Shown here: one piece after another, positions 24,509 through 33,714 of the stretch
Layout: each line of letters starts with the position of its first letter
Numbering within the stretch: the stretch's first letter is position 1
Assembly: GCA_963807005.1 (NCBI GenBank)
Contig: CAWDZK010000001.1
Location: forward strand, 1-64,000
DNA length: 64,000 nt
Direction of reading: 5' to 3'
DNA from: CAWDZK01 sp963807005
Lineage (GTDB): Bacteria > Actinomycetota > Actinomycetes > JACCUZ01
Translations under genes and position numbers: made by a program
The notes under the pieces: model-generated
Database searches by the model: none
What the model was told of the DNA's origin: nothing
The model's input: the letters and a program-made list of their open reading frames with translations, nothing else

Positions 24509-25714
24509 TCAGCCGGCGAGGGCGGGTGCGAGCCGGGTGACCACGTGCTCGGCGAAGGCCAGGCTGCTCGTCCAGGCGGGCGACACCGCGTTGAGGACGT
24601 GGGTGGAGTCGGCGTCGCCGCGGACGACGAAGTCCATCTCGAGCCGCTTGCTCGGCAGGTGGAACAGCTGGGCGCGGACCCCGACCCGGCCGCGCTCCCG
24701 GAACTGCTCCGGCCGGACGCTGGGCACCAGCCTGGCCGCCTCGCGCACCAGGTGCGGCCGCCACCAGTCCGGCAGCTCCTGCCGCAGCAGCGCGGGGACG
24801 TCGTGCTGCCGGCTCGTGAGGAACCGCGGCAGCAGTCGCGCGACCTGCATCGCGTCGCGGGCGTCGAATCCTGCGGCGCCGCCGTACGACTCGCGCCACA
24901 GCGCCGGCAGAGCAGTCGGCCCGATCTTGGCGCGACCGTCGACGGTGACGGTCAGGTGCACACCGAGGAAGGGGTAGCGCGGGTCGGGGACCGGATAGAC
25001 GTGCCGCTGCAGCCGCCCGGCCGGCCAGTCGCCGTACCAGTACAGGCCCTTGAACGGCAGCACCGCGTAGTCGTCGCACATGCCGAACCAGCGGGCGACC
25101 CGGTCCGCCTGCAGCCCGGCGGCGTTGACCACGTGCCCGACCGACCAGGTCCCGTCCCGGGTGGCGACAGCGCCGGCCCGGGCGCCGATCACCCGGGTGC
25201 CCAGCCTCAGCGCTCCGCCCCGACGCCGGAACCGGTCGGCGAGGGCGGCGAGGACCGCTAGCGGCGAGGCGCTCGAGGTCGTCGGTGACCAGAGGGCCTG
25301 CTCGACGGTGCGGGCCAGCGGCTCGAGCTCGCGGGCCCGTTCCTCGTCGACCATCTCCACCGGGACGCCGTTGGCGACCGCGCGGGCCAGCAGGTCGTCC
25401 AGGGCCGGCAGGTCGGTGTGCCGTTGCGCCACGACCAGCTTGCCGCACCGGTTGACCGGCACGCCCTGCTCGTCGCAGAACGTGTGCAGCAGCTGGTTGC
25501 CGCGACGGGTCAGCTGGGCCTTGAGCGAGCCGGGGGCGTAGTAGAGGCCGGCGTGCAGGACACCGGAGTTGCGGCCGGAGGCATGCGCGCCGAGGACCGG
25601 CTCCTTGTCCATGACCACGACCGATGCTCCCGGCCGGTGCGCGAGCACCGCGTCGGCGAGGGAGAGACCGACGATGCCGCCACCGACGACCGCGACGTCT
25701 GCGGTGCGCACCAT
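24509..25714 (-). CDS. lhgO: L-2-hydroxyglutarate oxidase (FAD-dependent)
   Basis: A 401-residue DAO-family flavoenzyme starting at ATG 25714 ('MVRTADVAVVGGGIVGLSLA', Rossmann GGGIVG). 'GAHASGRNSGVLHAGLYYAPGS' and 'FKGLYWYGDW' are hallmarks of LhgO/L2HGDH, which oxidises L-2-hydroxyglutarate to 2-oxoglutarate and passes electrons to quinone. Length matches the family. The longer open frame upstream to 26311 is antisense to the DUF998 gene and is rejected. No csiD or gabDT neighbours, so it probably serves metabolite repair rather than lysine breakdown. Confidence 0.88.
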   Translation of the reverse strand: MVRTADVAVVGGGIVGLSLADAVLAHRPGASVVVMDKEPVLGAHASGRNSGVLHAGLYYAPGSLKAQLTRRGNQLLHTFCDEQGVPVNRCGKLVVAQRHTDLPALDDLLARAVANGVPVEMVDEERARELEPLARTVEQALWSPTTSSASPLAVLAALADRFRRRGGALRLGTRVIGARAGAVATRDGTWSVGHVVNAAGLQADRVARWFGMCDDYAVLPFKGLYWYGDWPAGRLQRHVYPVPDPRYPFLGVHLTVTVDGRAKIGPTALPALWRESYGGAAGFDARDAMQVARLLPRFLTSRQHDVPALLRQELPDWWRPHLVREAARLVPSVRPEQFRERGRVGVRAQLFHLPSKRLEMDFVVRGDADSTHVLNAVSPAWTSSLAFAEHVVTRLAPALAG

Positions 25715-25777
25715 GACGCGGAGTCTGACACCGGTCGAGGGCTGGACCGGTCGTGCGGCGGCGTCCAGACTGCGGGG

Positions 25778-26434
25778 ATGACCCGCCAGCGCGTCGCCGT
25801 GGCGGTCCCGGGTGGCTTGTTGGTCTTCTGGGTGGGGGTCTTCGTCGTGGCCGCCGCTGCTGACGGGTACGGCTCCGGTCGGGACTACGTGTCCTCGCTC
25901 GCGGCGCGCGGCTCGTCGGTGTGGGTGGGCGGCGAGCTGGCGCTGGCGGCGATGGCTGTGGCGCACCTGGCAGTCGTGGTCGTGGCTGCCCGCCGGTGGC
26001 GGTACGTCGCCCTGACCAGCGTCCTCGGCCCCGCCGCCCTGGCCGTCGTGGCGGTCGTCGCTTTCCGCGCCGCCTGCCCCGGCGGCGAGGCGGGCTGCGA
26101 CCTCGGCCCCGCCCCCGCTGCCGACGACTGGGTCGAGGCGGTGCACGGAGCGGCTACCGCCGCCTGGCTGCTCCTCATGGTGGTCGCGATGGCGATCGTG
26201 GCTGCAGGGGTGCGGGGCAACCGGCCGTGGCCGAGGTGGCTGGCGGTCGCCAGCATCGTGCTGGCCCTGGCGTCGCTCGGCTTCTCGGGCGGCGCAGACG
26301 GCGGTCCGCACACCGGCCTCTGGCAGCGGTTCTGGCTCGGCACGCTGACGCTGTGGTTGCTGGCTGTCACGGCGGCCGCGGTTGCGGCACCCGCTCCGTC
26401 GTCGGCGCGGACGGTCGACTCGGCCACGCCCTAG
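25778..26434 (+). CDS. DUF998 membrane protein
   Basis: A 218-residue protein with about six membrane helices and the DUF998 pattern near the start ('DGYGSGRDYVSSLAARG') and end ('FSGGADGGPHTGLWQRFWLG'). The ATG at 25778 sits behind GCGGGG. It is divergent from lhgO with a 63-bp gap. Role unknown. Confidence 0.75.
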   Translation: MTRQRVAVAVPGGLLVFWVGVFVVAAAADGYGSGRDYVSSLAARGSSVWVGGELALAAMAVAHLAVVVVAARRWRYVALTSVLGPAALAVVAVVAFRAACPGGEAGCDLGPAPAADDWVEAVHGAATAAWLLLMVVAMAIVAAGVRGNRPWPRWLAVASIVLALASLGFSGGADGGPHTGLWQRFWLGTLTLWLLAVTAAAVAAPAPSSARTVDSATP

Positions 26435-26738
26435 ACGCCGAGCTTGTTCGTCGCCCTCCGCATCGCCTTGAACAGCAGGCCGCGGGCGCCGTCCTGGACG
26501 TCCGCGATCTCCTCGTCCGGGATGGCGCCGGCCGCCGTCAGCACCATCGAGACGACGTGGTGTCCCGGTCGATGAACAGCGCCTGACGGCCGGACCGGAA
26601 CGACCGGCCGGCGCTCTCGACGGCGCGTCGCGGATCCCCGTCCCGGCAGCCCGTGACCTTGGCGGCGCCCTCGCCGTCGTAGGTCGTCCTGTGCCACGCC
26701 CGGTGCAGCTGGTCGGAGGTCAGCAGTGCCGACACCAC
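26431..26738 (-). pseudogene. unknown protein, interrupted by a frameshift
   Basis: One frame from GTG 26738 reads 'LLTSDQLHRAWHRTTYDGEG' to 'GRQALFIDRDT'. Directly after, the adjacent frame gives VVSMVLTAAGAIPDEEIADV and then 'FKAMRRATNKLGV', ending at 26431. Joined across a shift near 26560 they make a coherent soluble protein of about 100 residues. Neither half alone looks complete and no family is recognised. It overlaps the end of the DUF998 gene by 4 bp. It is a broken gene or a base-call error. Confidence 0.45.
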
Positions 26739-26878
26739 CGCCCGGGCCGATCAGGCGCATGTGCTCTCCCCGTGCCGGTCGCGCGCGCGGCAGCCGGTCG
26801 GCAGGACGGTAGGGGATGCAGGGTCAGCAATGGGGGACTCCAGGTCGGGTACACCCGCACGGGGCAGACTCTCGGTCT

Positions 26879-28078
26879 GTGCGGGTCGACGAGGATGCGG
26901 TCGTCGCGCTGACGCGCGCACTCGTCCGGGCGCGCAGCGTGCACGACCCAGCGGCGGGGACGGCGGAGCAACCGGCGGCCGAGGTCGTGGCCGCCGCGAT
27001 GGGGGCGTTCGGGTGGGAGCCGGTCGTCGCCGAGGTCGCGCCGGGCCGGCCCAACGTCATCGCAGTGCTGGAGGGCCGCGGCGGTCCGGGACCGACGCTG
27101 ATGTTCGAGGGTCACACGGACGTCGTCACCGAGGGGGACCGCGCCGCCTGGTCGTTCGACCCCTACGGCGGGGAGCTGCGCGACGGCCGCGTCCTCGGCC
27201 GGGGAAGCGCGGACATGAAGGGTGGCCTGGCCGCCATGCTGCACGGCGTCCGAGCCCTCGAGGTCGCGGGGCCGTTCCCCGGCCGGATCGTGGTCGCCGC
27301 GCTGGTCGACGAGGAGGGCCTGATGCGCGGGGCCAAGCACTTCGCCGCGACCTGGCGGAATCTGGTCGGTGGCACCATCGACGGCGTGGTGGTCTGCGAG
27401 CCCGAGGCCGGCGAGGTGTGCGCCGTCGCGAAGGGCGCCGTCCGGCTGGTCCTGACGTTCACCGGCGCGATGGCCCACGGGGCGATGCCCCACCACGGCC
27501 GCAACCCGGTGCCGGTGGCGGCACAGGCGGTCACGGCCCTGGCAGCAATCGAGGCGCGGCTCGTCGCCCGGCACGGCAGGCACGAGCACCTCGGGCCGCC
27601 GTACCTGACACCGACGGCGCTGCTGGCCGGTGACACCGACCAGATCAACGTGATCCCGGCGGTCGCGACCCTCGGCATCGACGTGCGGACCGTGCCGGGC
27701 GTCGACCACCGGGCCCTCGCCGAGGCGGTGCGAGACGCGGCGGAGGAGGTGGCGGGGCCGGCCGGTGTCGCCGTCCGGCTCGAGGTCGTGGACGACCGAC
27801 CACCGGTCGACACCTCGCTGGACCACCCGGTCGTGGTCGCGCTGGCCGCCGCGCACGAGACGGTCACCGGTGAGCCGGCGCGCTACGGCGGCGTGCCCGG
27901 GGCCACCGACGGCACGATCCTCGCCCGGGACGCCGGGCTGGCCACGGTCGTCTACGGGCCGGGAGGCAAGTGGATCGCGCACCAGGCCGACGAGTACGTC
28001 GAGGTGCGTGACATCGTCACCGCGGCGCGCGTCTACGCCGAGACCGCCCGACGGTTCCTCTCCGGGACAGCGTCGTGA
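26879..28078 (+). CDS. M20-family metallopeptidase / amidohydrolase
   Basis: A 399-residue ArgE/DapE-type enzyme. Zinc ligands and catalytic residues are visible: 'MFEGHTDVV', GRGSADMKGG, VDEEG (catalytic Glu), a dimerisation domain, and the C-terminal 'GKWIAHQADEYV' His. It hydrolyses an amide of an N-acyl amino acid or peptide. The GTG at 26879 is preferred on homology though its ribosome site is weak; ATG 26816 is possible. It overlaps the next peptidase gene by 4 bp, so both are made together. Confidence 0.87.
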   Translation: MRVDEDAVVALTRALVRARSVHDPAAGTAEQPAAEVVAAAMGAFGWEPVVAEVAPGRPNVIAVLEGRGGPGPTLMFEGHTDVVTEGDRAAWSFDPYGGELRDGRVLGRGSADMKGGLAAMLHGVRALEVAGPFPGRIVVAALVDEEGLMRGAKHFAATWRNLVGGTIDGVVVCEPEAGEVCAVAKGAVRLVLTFTGAMAHGAMPHHGRNPVPVAAQAVTALAAIEARLVARHGRHEHLGPPYLTPTALLAGDTDQINVIPAVATLGIDVRTVPGVDHRALAEAVRDAAEEVAGPAGVAVRLEVVDDRPPVDTSLDHPVVVALAAAHETVTGEPARYGGVPGATDGTILARDAGLATVVYGPGGKWIAHQADEYVEVRDIVTAARVYAETARRFLSGTAS

Positions 28079-29127
28079 GGGCTGGTCGAACGAACAGCCT
28101 GGTCGACGTCGCGGGCGTCCGGGTCGGTCACGCACAGCGAGCGGGTGACGGGTGGCTCACCGGGACGACGGTGGTGCTCGCTCCGGCTGCGGGCGCGGTC
28201 GGCGGGGTGGACGTACGTGGTGGCGGGCCGGGAACCCGGGAGACCGACCTGCTCGACCCGCGCAACCTGGTGGAGCGGGTTCAGGCCGTGGTGGTGAGCG
28301 GTGGCAGCGCGTTCGGCCTCGCCGCCGCCGACGGCGTGGTCCGGCGGCTCGCCGACGCGGGCCTGGGCTACCCGGTCGGCAGCGACGGCGCTGTGGTGCC
28401 GATCGTGCCCGGCGCAGTGGTGTTCGACCTCGGGCGCGGCGGTGACGTGCGGGCCACCCCGGACGGCTCGTTCGGGGAAGCGGCGTACGACGACGCGCGC
28501 ACCGACGCGGTGGTGCAGGGCTGCGTCGGGGCTGGCACCGGCACCCAGGTCGGCGGCCTCAAGGGCGGGGTCGGCTCGGCCAGCGCCCGCCTCGACGACG
28601 GCACCACGGTCGCTGCCCTGGCCGTGGTGAACGCCGTGGGGTCGGCGGTCGACCTGCGCACCGGCGAGCTCTACGGCGCACGGCACCTGCTGCCGGGCGA
28701 GGTGCCCGGCCTCGTCCCGCCCGGCCCGGCCGACCTCGCCGCTGCGCGCGACGCTGCTGCCGCCGTACCCCAGCCGGGGCCGCCGCTGGCGACCACGGTC
28801 GGCGTTCTCGCAACCGACCGGACCCTCACCAAGGCGCAGTGCCAGAAGCTCGCCGGCATCGGCCACGACGGGCTGGCCCGCGCCATCGACCCGGTGCACA
28901 CGATGTTCGACGGCGACACGGTGTTCGCGCTGGCGACGGGTGAGCTGCCGGCGCCGGACCTCGCGGAGTTCCACCAGCTGCTCTCGGCGGCGGCCGACGT
29001 GCTGACCCGCGCGATCGTGCACGGCGTGCTGGCGGCGACGACCGTGGAGACGCCGGCCGGCCGGATCCGCAGCTACCGCGACGCCTTCCCTTCCGCGTTC
29101 CGCGCGAACGGGGTCGGCCCGGCCTGA
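28075..29127 (+). CDS. P1-family (DmpA-like) peptidase
   Basis: A 350-residue N-terminal-nucleophile-type peptidase of the P1/DmpA family: 'SLVDVAGVRVGHAQRAGDGW', 'VVVSGGSAFGLAAADGVVR', 'GVGSASARLDDGTTVAALAV', and 'ATTVGVLATDRTLTKAQCQK', where the family self-cleaves before Ser/Thr to form two chains. The GTG start overlaps the M20 stop. DmpA-like enzymes remove N-terminal residues or cleave beta-peptides; with an M20 enzyme this looks like a small peptide-degradation operon. Confidence 0.87.
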   Translation: MRAGRTNSLVDVAGVRVGHAQRAGDGWLTGTTVVLAPAAGAVGGVDVRGGGPGTRETDLLDPRNLVERVQAVVVSGGSAFGLAAADGVVRRLADAGLGYPVGSDGAVVPIVPGAVVFDLGRGGDVRATPDGSFGEAAYDDARTDAVVQGCVGAGTGTQVGGLKGGVGSASARLDDGTTVAALAVVNAVGSAVDLRTGELYGARHLLPGEVPGLVPPGPADLAAARDAAAAVPQPGPPLATTVGVLATDRTLTKAQCQKLAGIGHDGLARAIDPVHTMFDGDTVFALATGELPAPDLAEFHQLLSAAADVLTRAIVHGVLAATTVETPAGRIRSYRDAFPSAFRANGVGPA

Positions 29128-29376
29128 CCGGACCAGCCGCGCCGAGCACCAACGACGGCGCAACGGGTTCTCCGGCCGCGACGGCGCGGAGGCCAGTGCT
29201 GTTCTGCCGTCGATGGTGCCTCGAGTCCGCGGAGCCGGAATCCGCCGCGTGCACGGTGCGGACGCCTTGCAGATCCGTGCTGTGGACAGGGGGCGTCGAC
29301 CTGCCGAGACTTCTGAGATGCAGATCCGCCGCGGCACCGAGGGTGAACCCGACCCTCCGTCCACGAATGCGCCCGC

Positions 29377-29832
29377 GTGAAGCGACGGCACCGGCTCGAC
29401 CCACGCGGCTGGTCGGTGGTCCTCCGGGTGGTCGTCGTCGCCGTCCTCGTGCTCGTCGGCGCGGTCACCATACGCGCAGCGACCAGAGACACCGACTGCT
29501 TCCCAGGACAGCCGCGGGTCTCCCCTGCCATGGCGGGGCCAGGCGACACCGTGGTGGTCACGGCGGCTGCCTTCCCGTGCGACCGGGGCTACCACCAGGG
29601 GGCGCTGTACGGGCTGCGGTTCCGGTCCGACGGCGGCGACGCGGTCGACCTCGGCAGCTTCCCGGTCGGTACGGACGGCTCGTTCGAGGCCGAGGTGACG
29701 GTCCCGGACAGCACGGCGCCCGGTCGCGCCCAGCTCGTCGTGACCGGCTACGACATCCGGGACGTGTTCGCCCAGGTCTGCGACGACGGTGACCCGTGCG
29801 CGCCGTACGCCGCCACCCTCACCGTGACCTGA
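29377..29832 (+). CDS. membrane-anchored or secreted small protein, unknown
   Basis: A 151-residue protein from GTG 29377: basic start, one hydrophobic helix (about 15-33), then an extracytoplasmic beta-type domain 'VSPAMAGPGDTVVVTAAAFP' typical of bacterial Ig-like/IPT folds, and four Cys that could form two disulfides. No family name can be given. It is separated by about 250 bp of featureless DNA from the P1 peptidase. Confidence 0.65.
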   Translation: MKRRHRLDPRGWSVVLRVVVVAVLVLVGAVTIRAATRDTDCFPGQPRVSPAMAGPGDTVVVTAAAFPCDRGYHQGALYGLRFRSDGGDAVDLGSFPVGTDGSFEAEVTVPDSTAPGRAQLVVTGYDIRDVFAQVCDDGDPCAPYAATLTVT

Positions 29833-29869
29833 CCCGCAGCGACGAGGCGCGCCCTGTTTGGATGGCGGG

Positions 29870-30373
29870 GTGACGACCACACGCGATGACGACTTCCGAG
29901 CCGACCGCGTCGGGAGCGCGCTGGCCGGCAGCAACCCGACCGTGCTCCGCCGGCTACGGGCCGGCTTCGCGGTCATCGGCGACGTGCAGCACCTGCCCGG
30001 CTACTGCGTCCTCATCTCGGACACGCCGGGCGAGGACCAGCTGGTCGACCTCCCGGTCGAGCGGCAGCTGCTGTTCCTCGAGGACATGGCGGTCCTCGGC
30101 CGCGCGGTCGCCGCCGTCTGCGCCCGCCGGGACCCGCAGTTCCGCCGGATCAACCTGGAGATCCAGGGCAACACCGACGCCTTCCTGCATGCGCACGTCA
30201 CGCCGAGGTACGGATGGGAACCCGAGGACATCGTCGGCTGGCCCCCGGCGCTGCACCACTGGGAGCAGCGGGTCGACTACGACGCCGGGGCGCTCGGCCC
30301 GCAGCACGACGAGCTCCGGGCCGACCTGGTCGCCGAGCTCGACCGGCAGCTCGAGCTGGCTCAGCGGCCGTAG
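29870..30373 (+). CDS. HIT-like domain protein
   Basis: A 167-residue protein similar to histidine-triad hydrolases: 'GDVQHLPGYCVLISDTP', 'NLEIQGNTDAFLHAHVTPRY'. The triad reads H-A-H-V-T, so the third His of the HxHxH motif is replaced by Thr while the first two remain. Such proteins are usually annotated as diadenosine tetraphosphate hydrolases; activity with this variant is uncertain. The GTG at 29870 is chosen; TTG 29858 is a weaker alternative. Its end overlaps the convergent methyltransferase by 13 bp. Confidence 0.7.
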   Translation: MTTTRDDDFRADRVGSALAGSNPTVLRRLRAGFAVIGDVQHLPGYCVLISDTPGEDQLVDLPVERQLLFLEDMAVLGRAVAAVCARRDPQFRRINLEIQGNTDAFLHAHVTPRYGWEPEDIVGWPPALHHWEQRVDYDAGALGPQHDELRADLVAELDRQLELAQRP

Positions 30374-31095
30374 ACCGAGACGTGCCGGACGCTGCCTGCG
30401 TCGAACGCTTCGCCGTCCCAACCCGACCACCGGTGCCGCAGCCGCAGTCCGGCGATCCGCGCCATCAGGTCCAGCTCGGCGGGCCACACGTAGCGCGACG
30501 CGATCGGCCCCAACCGGACGCCTTCGGCGGTCAGCGTGACGTGGTTCTCCTCGAGGACCTGGGTCACCGGGTCGTATCGGCCGACGTCTAGCGTCACCCG
30601 GCCGCCCTCGACGACCTCCGCGTCGACGTACTGGTGGCCCCGCAAGCCGTACATCGGGCCGGGCAGCCCCGCCTCCACCAGGAAGACGCCGTCGTCGGTG
30701 AGGTGCCGGGCGGCGTTCTCGACGCAGCGGACCTGTTCGTCCTGGGTCAGCAGGTTGTGCAGCGTGTTGAACACCAGGTAGACGAGCGAGTACCGCTCGT
30801 CGAGCCGGACCTCGGCCATGTCGCCCTGCGTCACGGCCAGCTCGGCACCGCCCGGTTTCGCGCGCAGCACGCCGATCATCGCCGCGGACTGCTCGATGCC
30901 GTGGACCTGCGCGCCGCGTGCTGCCAAGGGCAGCGCGATCCGCCCCGTGCCGATCGCGAGCTCGAGTACGGGGCCTCCGCCGGCCAGCCGTTCGAGGCAG
31001 CCGACGGTGGCGTCCTCGTCGCCGCGCAGGTCTTCCGCGTCGTAGCGGGCAGCGACGTCCTCGCCGAAACTTGTCCTCGGGTCGAATCCCTTCAC
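30361..31095 (-). CDS. class I SAM-dependent methyltransferase
   Basis: A 244-residue Rossmann methyltransferase: motif I 'VLELAIGTGRIALPLAARG' (about 43-61), acidic motif II 'VHGIEQS', then 'TQGDMAEVRL' and 'YLVFNTLHNLLTQDEQ'. The target is not evident; the form resembles small-molecule methyltransferases of the Methyltransf_25 group. It is a stand-alone gene convergent with the HIT gene. Confidence 0.85.
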   Translation of the reverse strand: MKGFDPRTSFGEDVAARYDAEDLRGDEDATVGCLERLAGGGPVLELAIGTGRIALPLAARGAQVHGIEQSAAMIGVLRAKPGGAELAVTQGDMAEVRLDERYSLVYLVFNTLHNLLTQDEQVRCVENAARHLTDDGVFLVEAGLPGPMYGLRGHQYVDAEVVEGGRVTLDVGRYDPVTQVLEENHVTLTAEGVRLGPIASRYVWPAELDLMARIAGLRLRHRWSGWDGEAFDAGSVRHVSVYGR

Positions 31096-31167
31096 GACGA
31101 CGAGTCCCTCACACCCGCTCGGTTCTCCGCCACCTGATTGCGTGTCGGACAGGCCAGGGGCGGCCCG

Positions 31168-32004
31168 TCAGGGCAGCGGCACCGCCGCGCCGGACACCGA
31201 GATCCCGCTGCCGTGCTCGGCCGGGACCGTGACGGTCAGCCGGCTCGGCCGGCCGAGATCGTCGCCCTGCCGTAGGTCGAGGGTCGAGGGCACCCGGACC
31301 AGCGCGAGCTCACGGAGGTAGCCCCCGAGCGCCGCGGCGGCCGCCCCCGTGGCCGGGTCCTCGACCACCCCGCCGGGCGGGAACGGGTCGCGGACGTCGA
31401 ACGACGTCGGCCCGCTGCGATGCACGAGCTGGACGGTGGTCCAGTCCTCCTCGGCCATCAGCGCCCCGAGCGCATCGAAGTCGTAGTCGAGGTCGGCCAG
31501 CCGCTCGCGGGTCGCCGCCGGCACCACGGGGTGCCACGCGCCGGCGTACGCCGCCCGCAGCGGCAACGTCGGGTCGAGGTCCGAGGCCGACCAGCGCAGC
31601 GCGGCGAGCAGCCGGTCGGCCACGACGTCGGTCAGTGCTGCCAGCCGCGGCGGCACGCTCGTGAGCGTCGCGGTGACACGCCCCTCGGCCACCCGCGTCC
31701 GCACCCGCACCGCGCCGGCAGCGGTGTCGAGCAGCATCGTGCCCGGGCCGTGCCGCTCGGCCCAGGCGACCCCTGTGGCGATCGTGGCGTGCCCGCAGAA
31801 CGGCACCTCGGCCAGCGGGCTGAAGTAGCGGATCCCGAACCGGTCGGCGCCGCGCGGCCACAGGAACGCGGTCTCCGAGTAGCCGACCTCTGCCGCTGTC
31901 GCGAGCATGGTCGTGTCGTCGAGCCCGTCGGCGTCGAGGACGACCCCGGCCGGGTTGCCGCCGGCCGGGTCGTCGGTGAACGCGGCGTACCGCAGGACCT
32001 CCAT
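31168..32004 (-). CDS. PhzF-family isomerase/epimerase-like protein
   Basis: A 278-residue PhzF-fold protein with the catalytic Glu in GYSETAFL (Glu44), 'YFSPLAEVPFCGHATIATG' and the domain-2 'VEDPATGAAAAALGGYL'. PhzF enzymes isomerise or epimerise small acids. No phenazine genes are near, so this is one of the many uncharacterised relatives. The ATG overlaps the TGA of the phosphatase gene by one base; that coupling is visible, its meaning is not. Confidence 0.87.
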   Translation of the reverse strand: MEVLRYAAFTDDPAGGNPAGVVLDADGLDDTTMLATAAEVGYSETAFLWPRGADRFGIRYFSPLAEVPFCGHATIATGVAWAERHGPGTMLLDTAAGAVRVRTRVAEGRVTATLTSVPPRLAALTDVVADRLLAALRWSASDLDPTLPLRAAYAGAWHPVVPAATRERLADLDYDFDALGALMAEEDWTTVQLVHRSGPTSFDVRDPFPPGGVVEDPATGAAAAALGGYLRELALVRVPSTLDLRQGDDLGRPSRLTVTVPAEHGSGISVSGAAVPLP

Positions 32005-33665
32005 CAGCCGGCCCGGGGCATGGCGGTGTCCAGCTCGAACCAGACGGTGGTGCCGTCCGCGCTGTGCTCGGCGCTCCACGCCGTCGCGAGCGCGTCCACC
32101 AGCATCAGCCCGCGGCCGGAGATGTCGGTCGGCTCGTGGTCGTCCGTCCGGCGGGCGGTGCCGCGGTAGCCGCGGTCCTGCACCGCGACGAGCAGCCGCT
32201 CGTCGTCCAGCTGGACGGTCACCCGTGGGCTGGTCCCGGAGTGGATGACGGCGTTGGTGACCAGCTCGGACAGGCACAAGGCCGCCGTCTCGGCCACCTC
32301 CTCGTCCACCTGCCAGGCGGCGAGCCACCGGGCCAGCGAGCGGCGGGCCAGCGGAGAGGCACTGCTGTCGGCGGGCAGCTCGGTCGTCGCGGTCTGCAGC
32401 TGCATCCCCACGGTGCTCAGCACGGCGAGCATCGTGACGTCGTCGTCGCCGTCGTGCCGGCGCATCTCCTCGGCCAGGCGCGGGCACAGCTCACGCGGGT
32501 GCCGCCGTCGACGGTCGGTGGCCGCCAGCCGCTCCGCCAGCTCCCCCAGCCCCTGGTCGAGCTCCAGGTTGCGGGTCTCCACCAGGCCGTCGCTGAAGAA
32601 CAGCAGCAGCGAGCCCGGCGTCAGCGGCACGGTCGTGGTGTGCCACGAACCCGCCCGCAGCCCCAGCGCCGCCCCGGCCGACAACGCCACCGGTCGCGGT
32701 TCCTCGCCGGGCCGGGCCAGCAGGGGGGCCGGGTGGCCGGCCGCCGCGAGGTCGAGGAGCGCTCGGTCGGCACTCACGACGCCGTACGCGACGGTGACGA
32801 TCTGCTCGGGTACGCCGAGCGAGGCGACGAGGGCGTCGAGGCGGCCCAGCAGCACGCCCGGGTCGGGGTCGATGAGGGCGTAGGCGCGCAGCGCGGCGCG
32901 CACCTGCCCCATCACCACGGCGGCCTTCACTCCCTTGCCCATGACGTCGCCCAGCGCCACGGCGACCCGGCCGTCGGCCAGCGGCACGACGTCGTACCAG
33001 TCGCCGCCGACGTCGACCCCGGAGCCGCCCGGTTCGTAGTAGGCGCCGAGGGCGAGCCCGTCCAGGTCGGGCAACGACTCCGGCAGCAGGCTGCGCTGCA
33101 GCAGCTCGGACGTCGTCTGCTGGACCCGAAAGGCAAGGGCCCGCTTCATGGCCTGGGCCACGACCGCCGCCACGGCGCTGAGGAAGGCCTGCTCGTCGTC
33201 GTCGAAGTCGGCGGCCGTGCCGAAGGACAGCAGCAGGCCGCCGATCGTCGTGCGGTCGTCGAGGAGCGGCAGCGCAGCCATCCGTCGGGTGCCGAGGCCG
33301 ACCTGCCGGTCGACCATGTGCGGGTACTGCTCGGCCAGGTCCTCGGCCGAGGAGAGCACCACCGGGGCACCGGAGCGCACGCAGTCGGCGAGCGGGACGT
33401 CGGCCTGGCCCTCGATCCGGCACCACCGCACCGACGTCGGCGTGACCGAGTCGTCGTCGCTGGAGACGAACGCGAGCTCACGCCCCGCGCGTTCCACCGT
33501 CGCCAGGCCGGCGCGCACCACCCCGGCGGAGCCGAGCACGTGCGCGAAGGTCGCCCGGGCGACGTCGTCCGGGGTGAGCACGTCGGACAGCGCGGCGGTC
33601 AGCCGCCGCAGCAGCACCAGCCGCCCGGCGGCCTGGCCGAGCGGGGCCAGCCCTGGACTGCTCAC
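32004..33665 (-). CDS. GAF-SpoIIE phosphatase-HATPase protein
   Basis: A 553-residue signalling protein: GAF domain about 18-180, PP2C-type SpoIIE phosphatase about 195-405 (metal motifs 'GGDWYDVVPLADGRVAVALGDVMGKG', 'FFSDGLVETR', GDDDVTML), and a C-terminal RsbW-like HATPase about 425-550 ('SELVTNAVIHSG', 'DISGRGLMLVDAL'). Such proteins switch anti-sigma/anti-anti-sigma partners and carry both the phosphatase and the kinase half. No sigma factor or STAS gene is adjacent, so partners are elsewhere. GTG start at 33665. Confidence 0.9.
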   Translation of the reverse strand: MSSPGLAPLGQAAGRLVLLRRLTAALSDVLTPDDVARATFAHVLGSAGVVRAGLATVERAGRELAFVSSDDDSVTPTSVRWCRIEGQADVPLADCVRSGAPVVLSSAEDLAEQYPHMVDRQVGLGTRRMAALPLLDDRTTIGGLLLSFGTAADFDDDEQAFLSAVAAVVAQAMKRALAFRVQQTTSELLQRSLLPESLPDLDGLALGAYYEPGGSGVDVGGDWYDVVPLADGRVAVALGDVMGKGVKAAVVMGQVRAALRAYALIDPDPGVLLGRLDALVASLGVPEQIVTVAYGVVSADRALLDLAAAGHPAPLLARPGEEPRPVALSAGAALGLRAGSWHTTTVPLTPGSLLLFFSDGLVETRNLELDQGLGELAERLAATDRRRRHPRELCPRLAEEMRRHDGDDDVTMLAVLSTVGMQLQTATTELPADSSASPLARRSLARWLAAWQVDEEVAETAALCLSELVTNAVIHSGTSPRVTVQLDDERLLVAVQDRGYRGTARRTDDHEPTDISGRGLMLVDALATAWSAEHSADGTTVWFELDTAMPRAG

Positions 33666-33714
33666 GGTGAGAATCTAGCGCCCGGCCAGCCAGCACCCTG
33701 GCGGAGCGGGGCGC

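Noticed and set aside
28033..29976. 647-codon minus-strand frame across the P1 peptidase and next gene
   Set aside because: Antisense to two supported genes, composition-driven, no motif.
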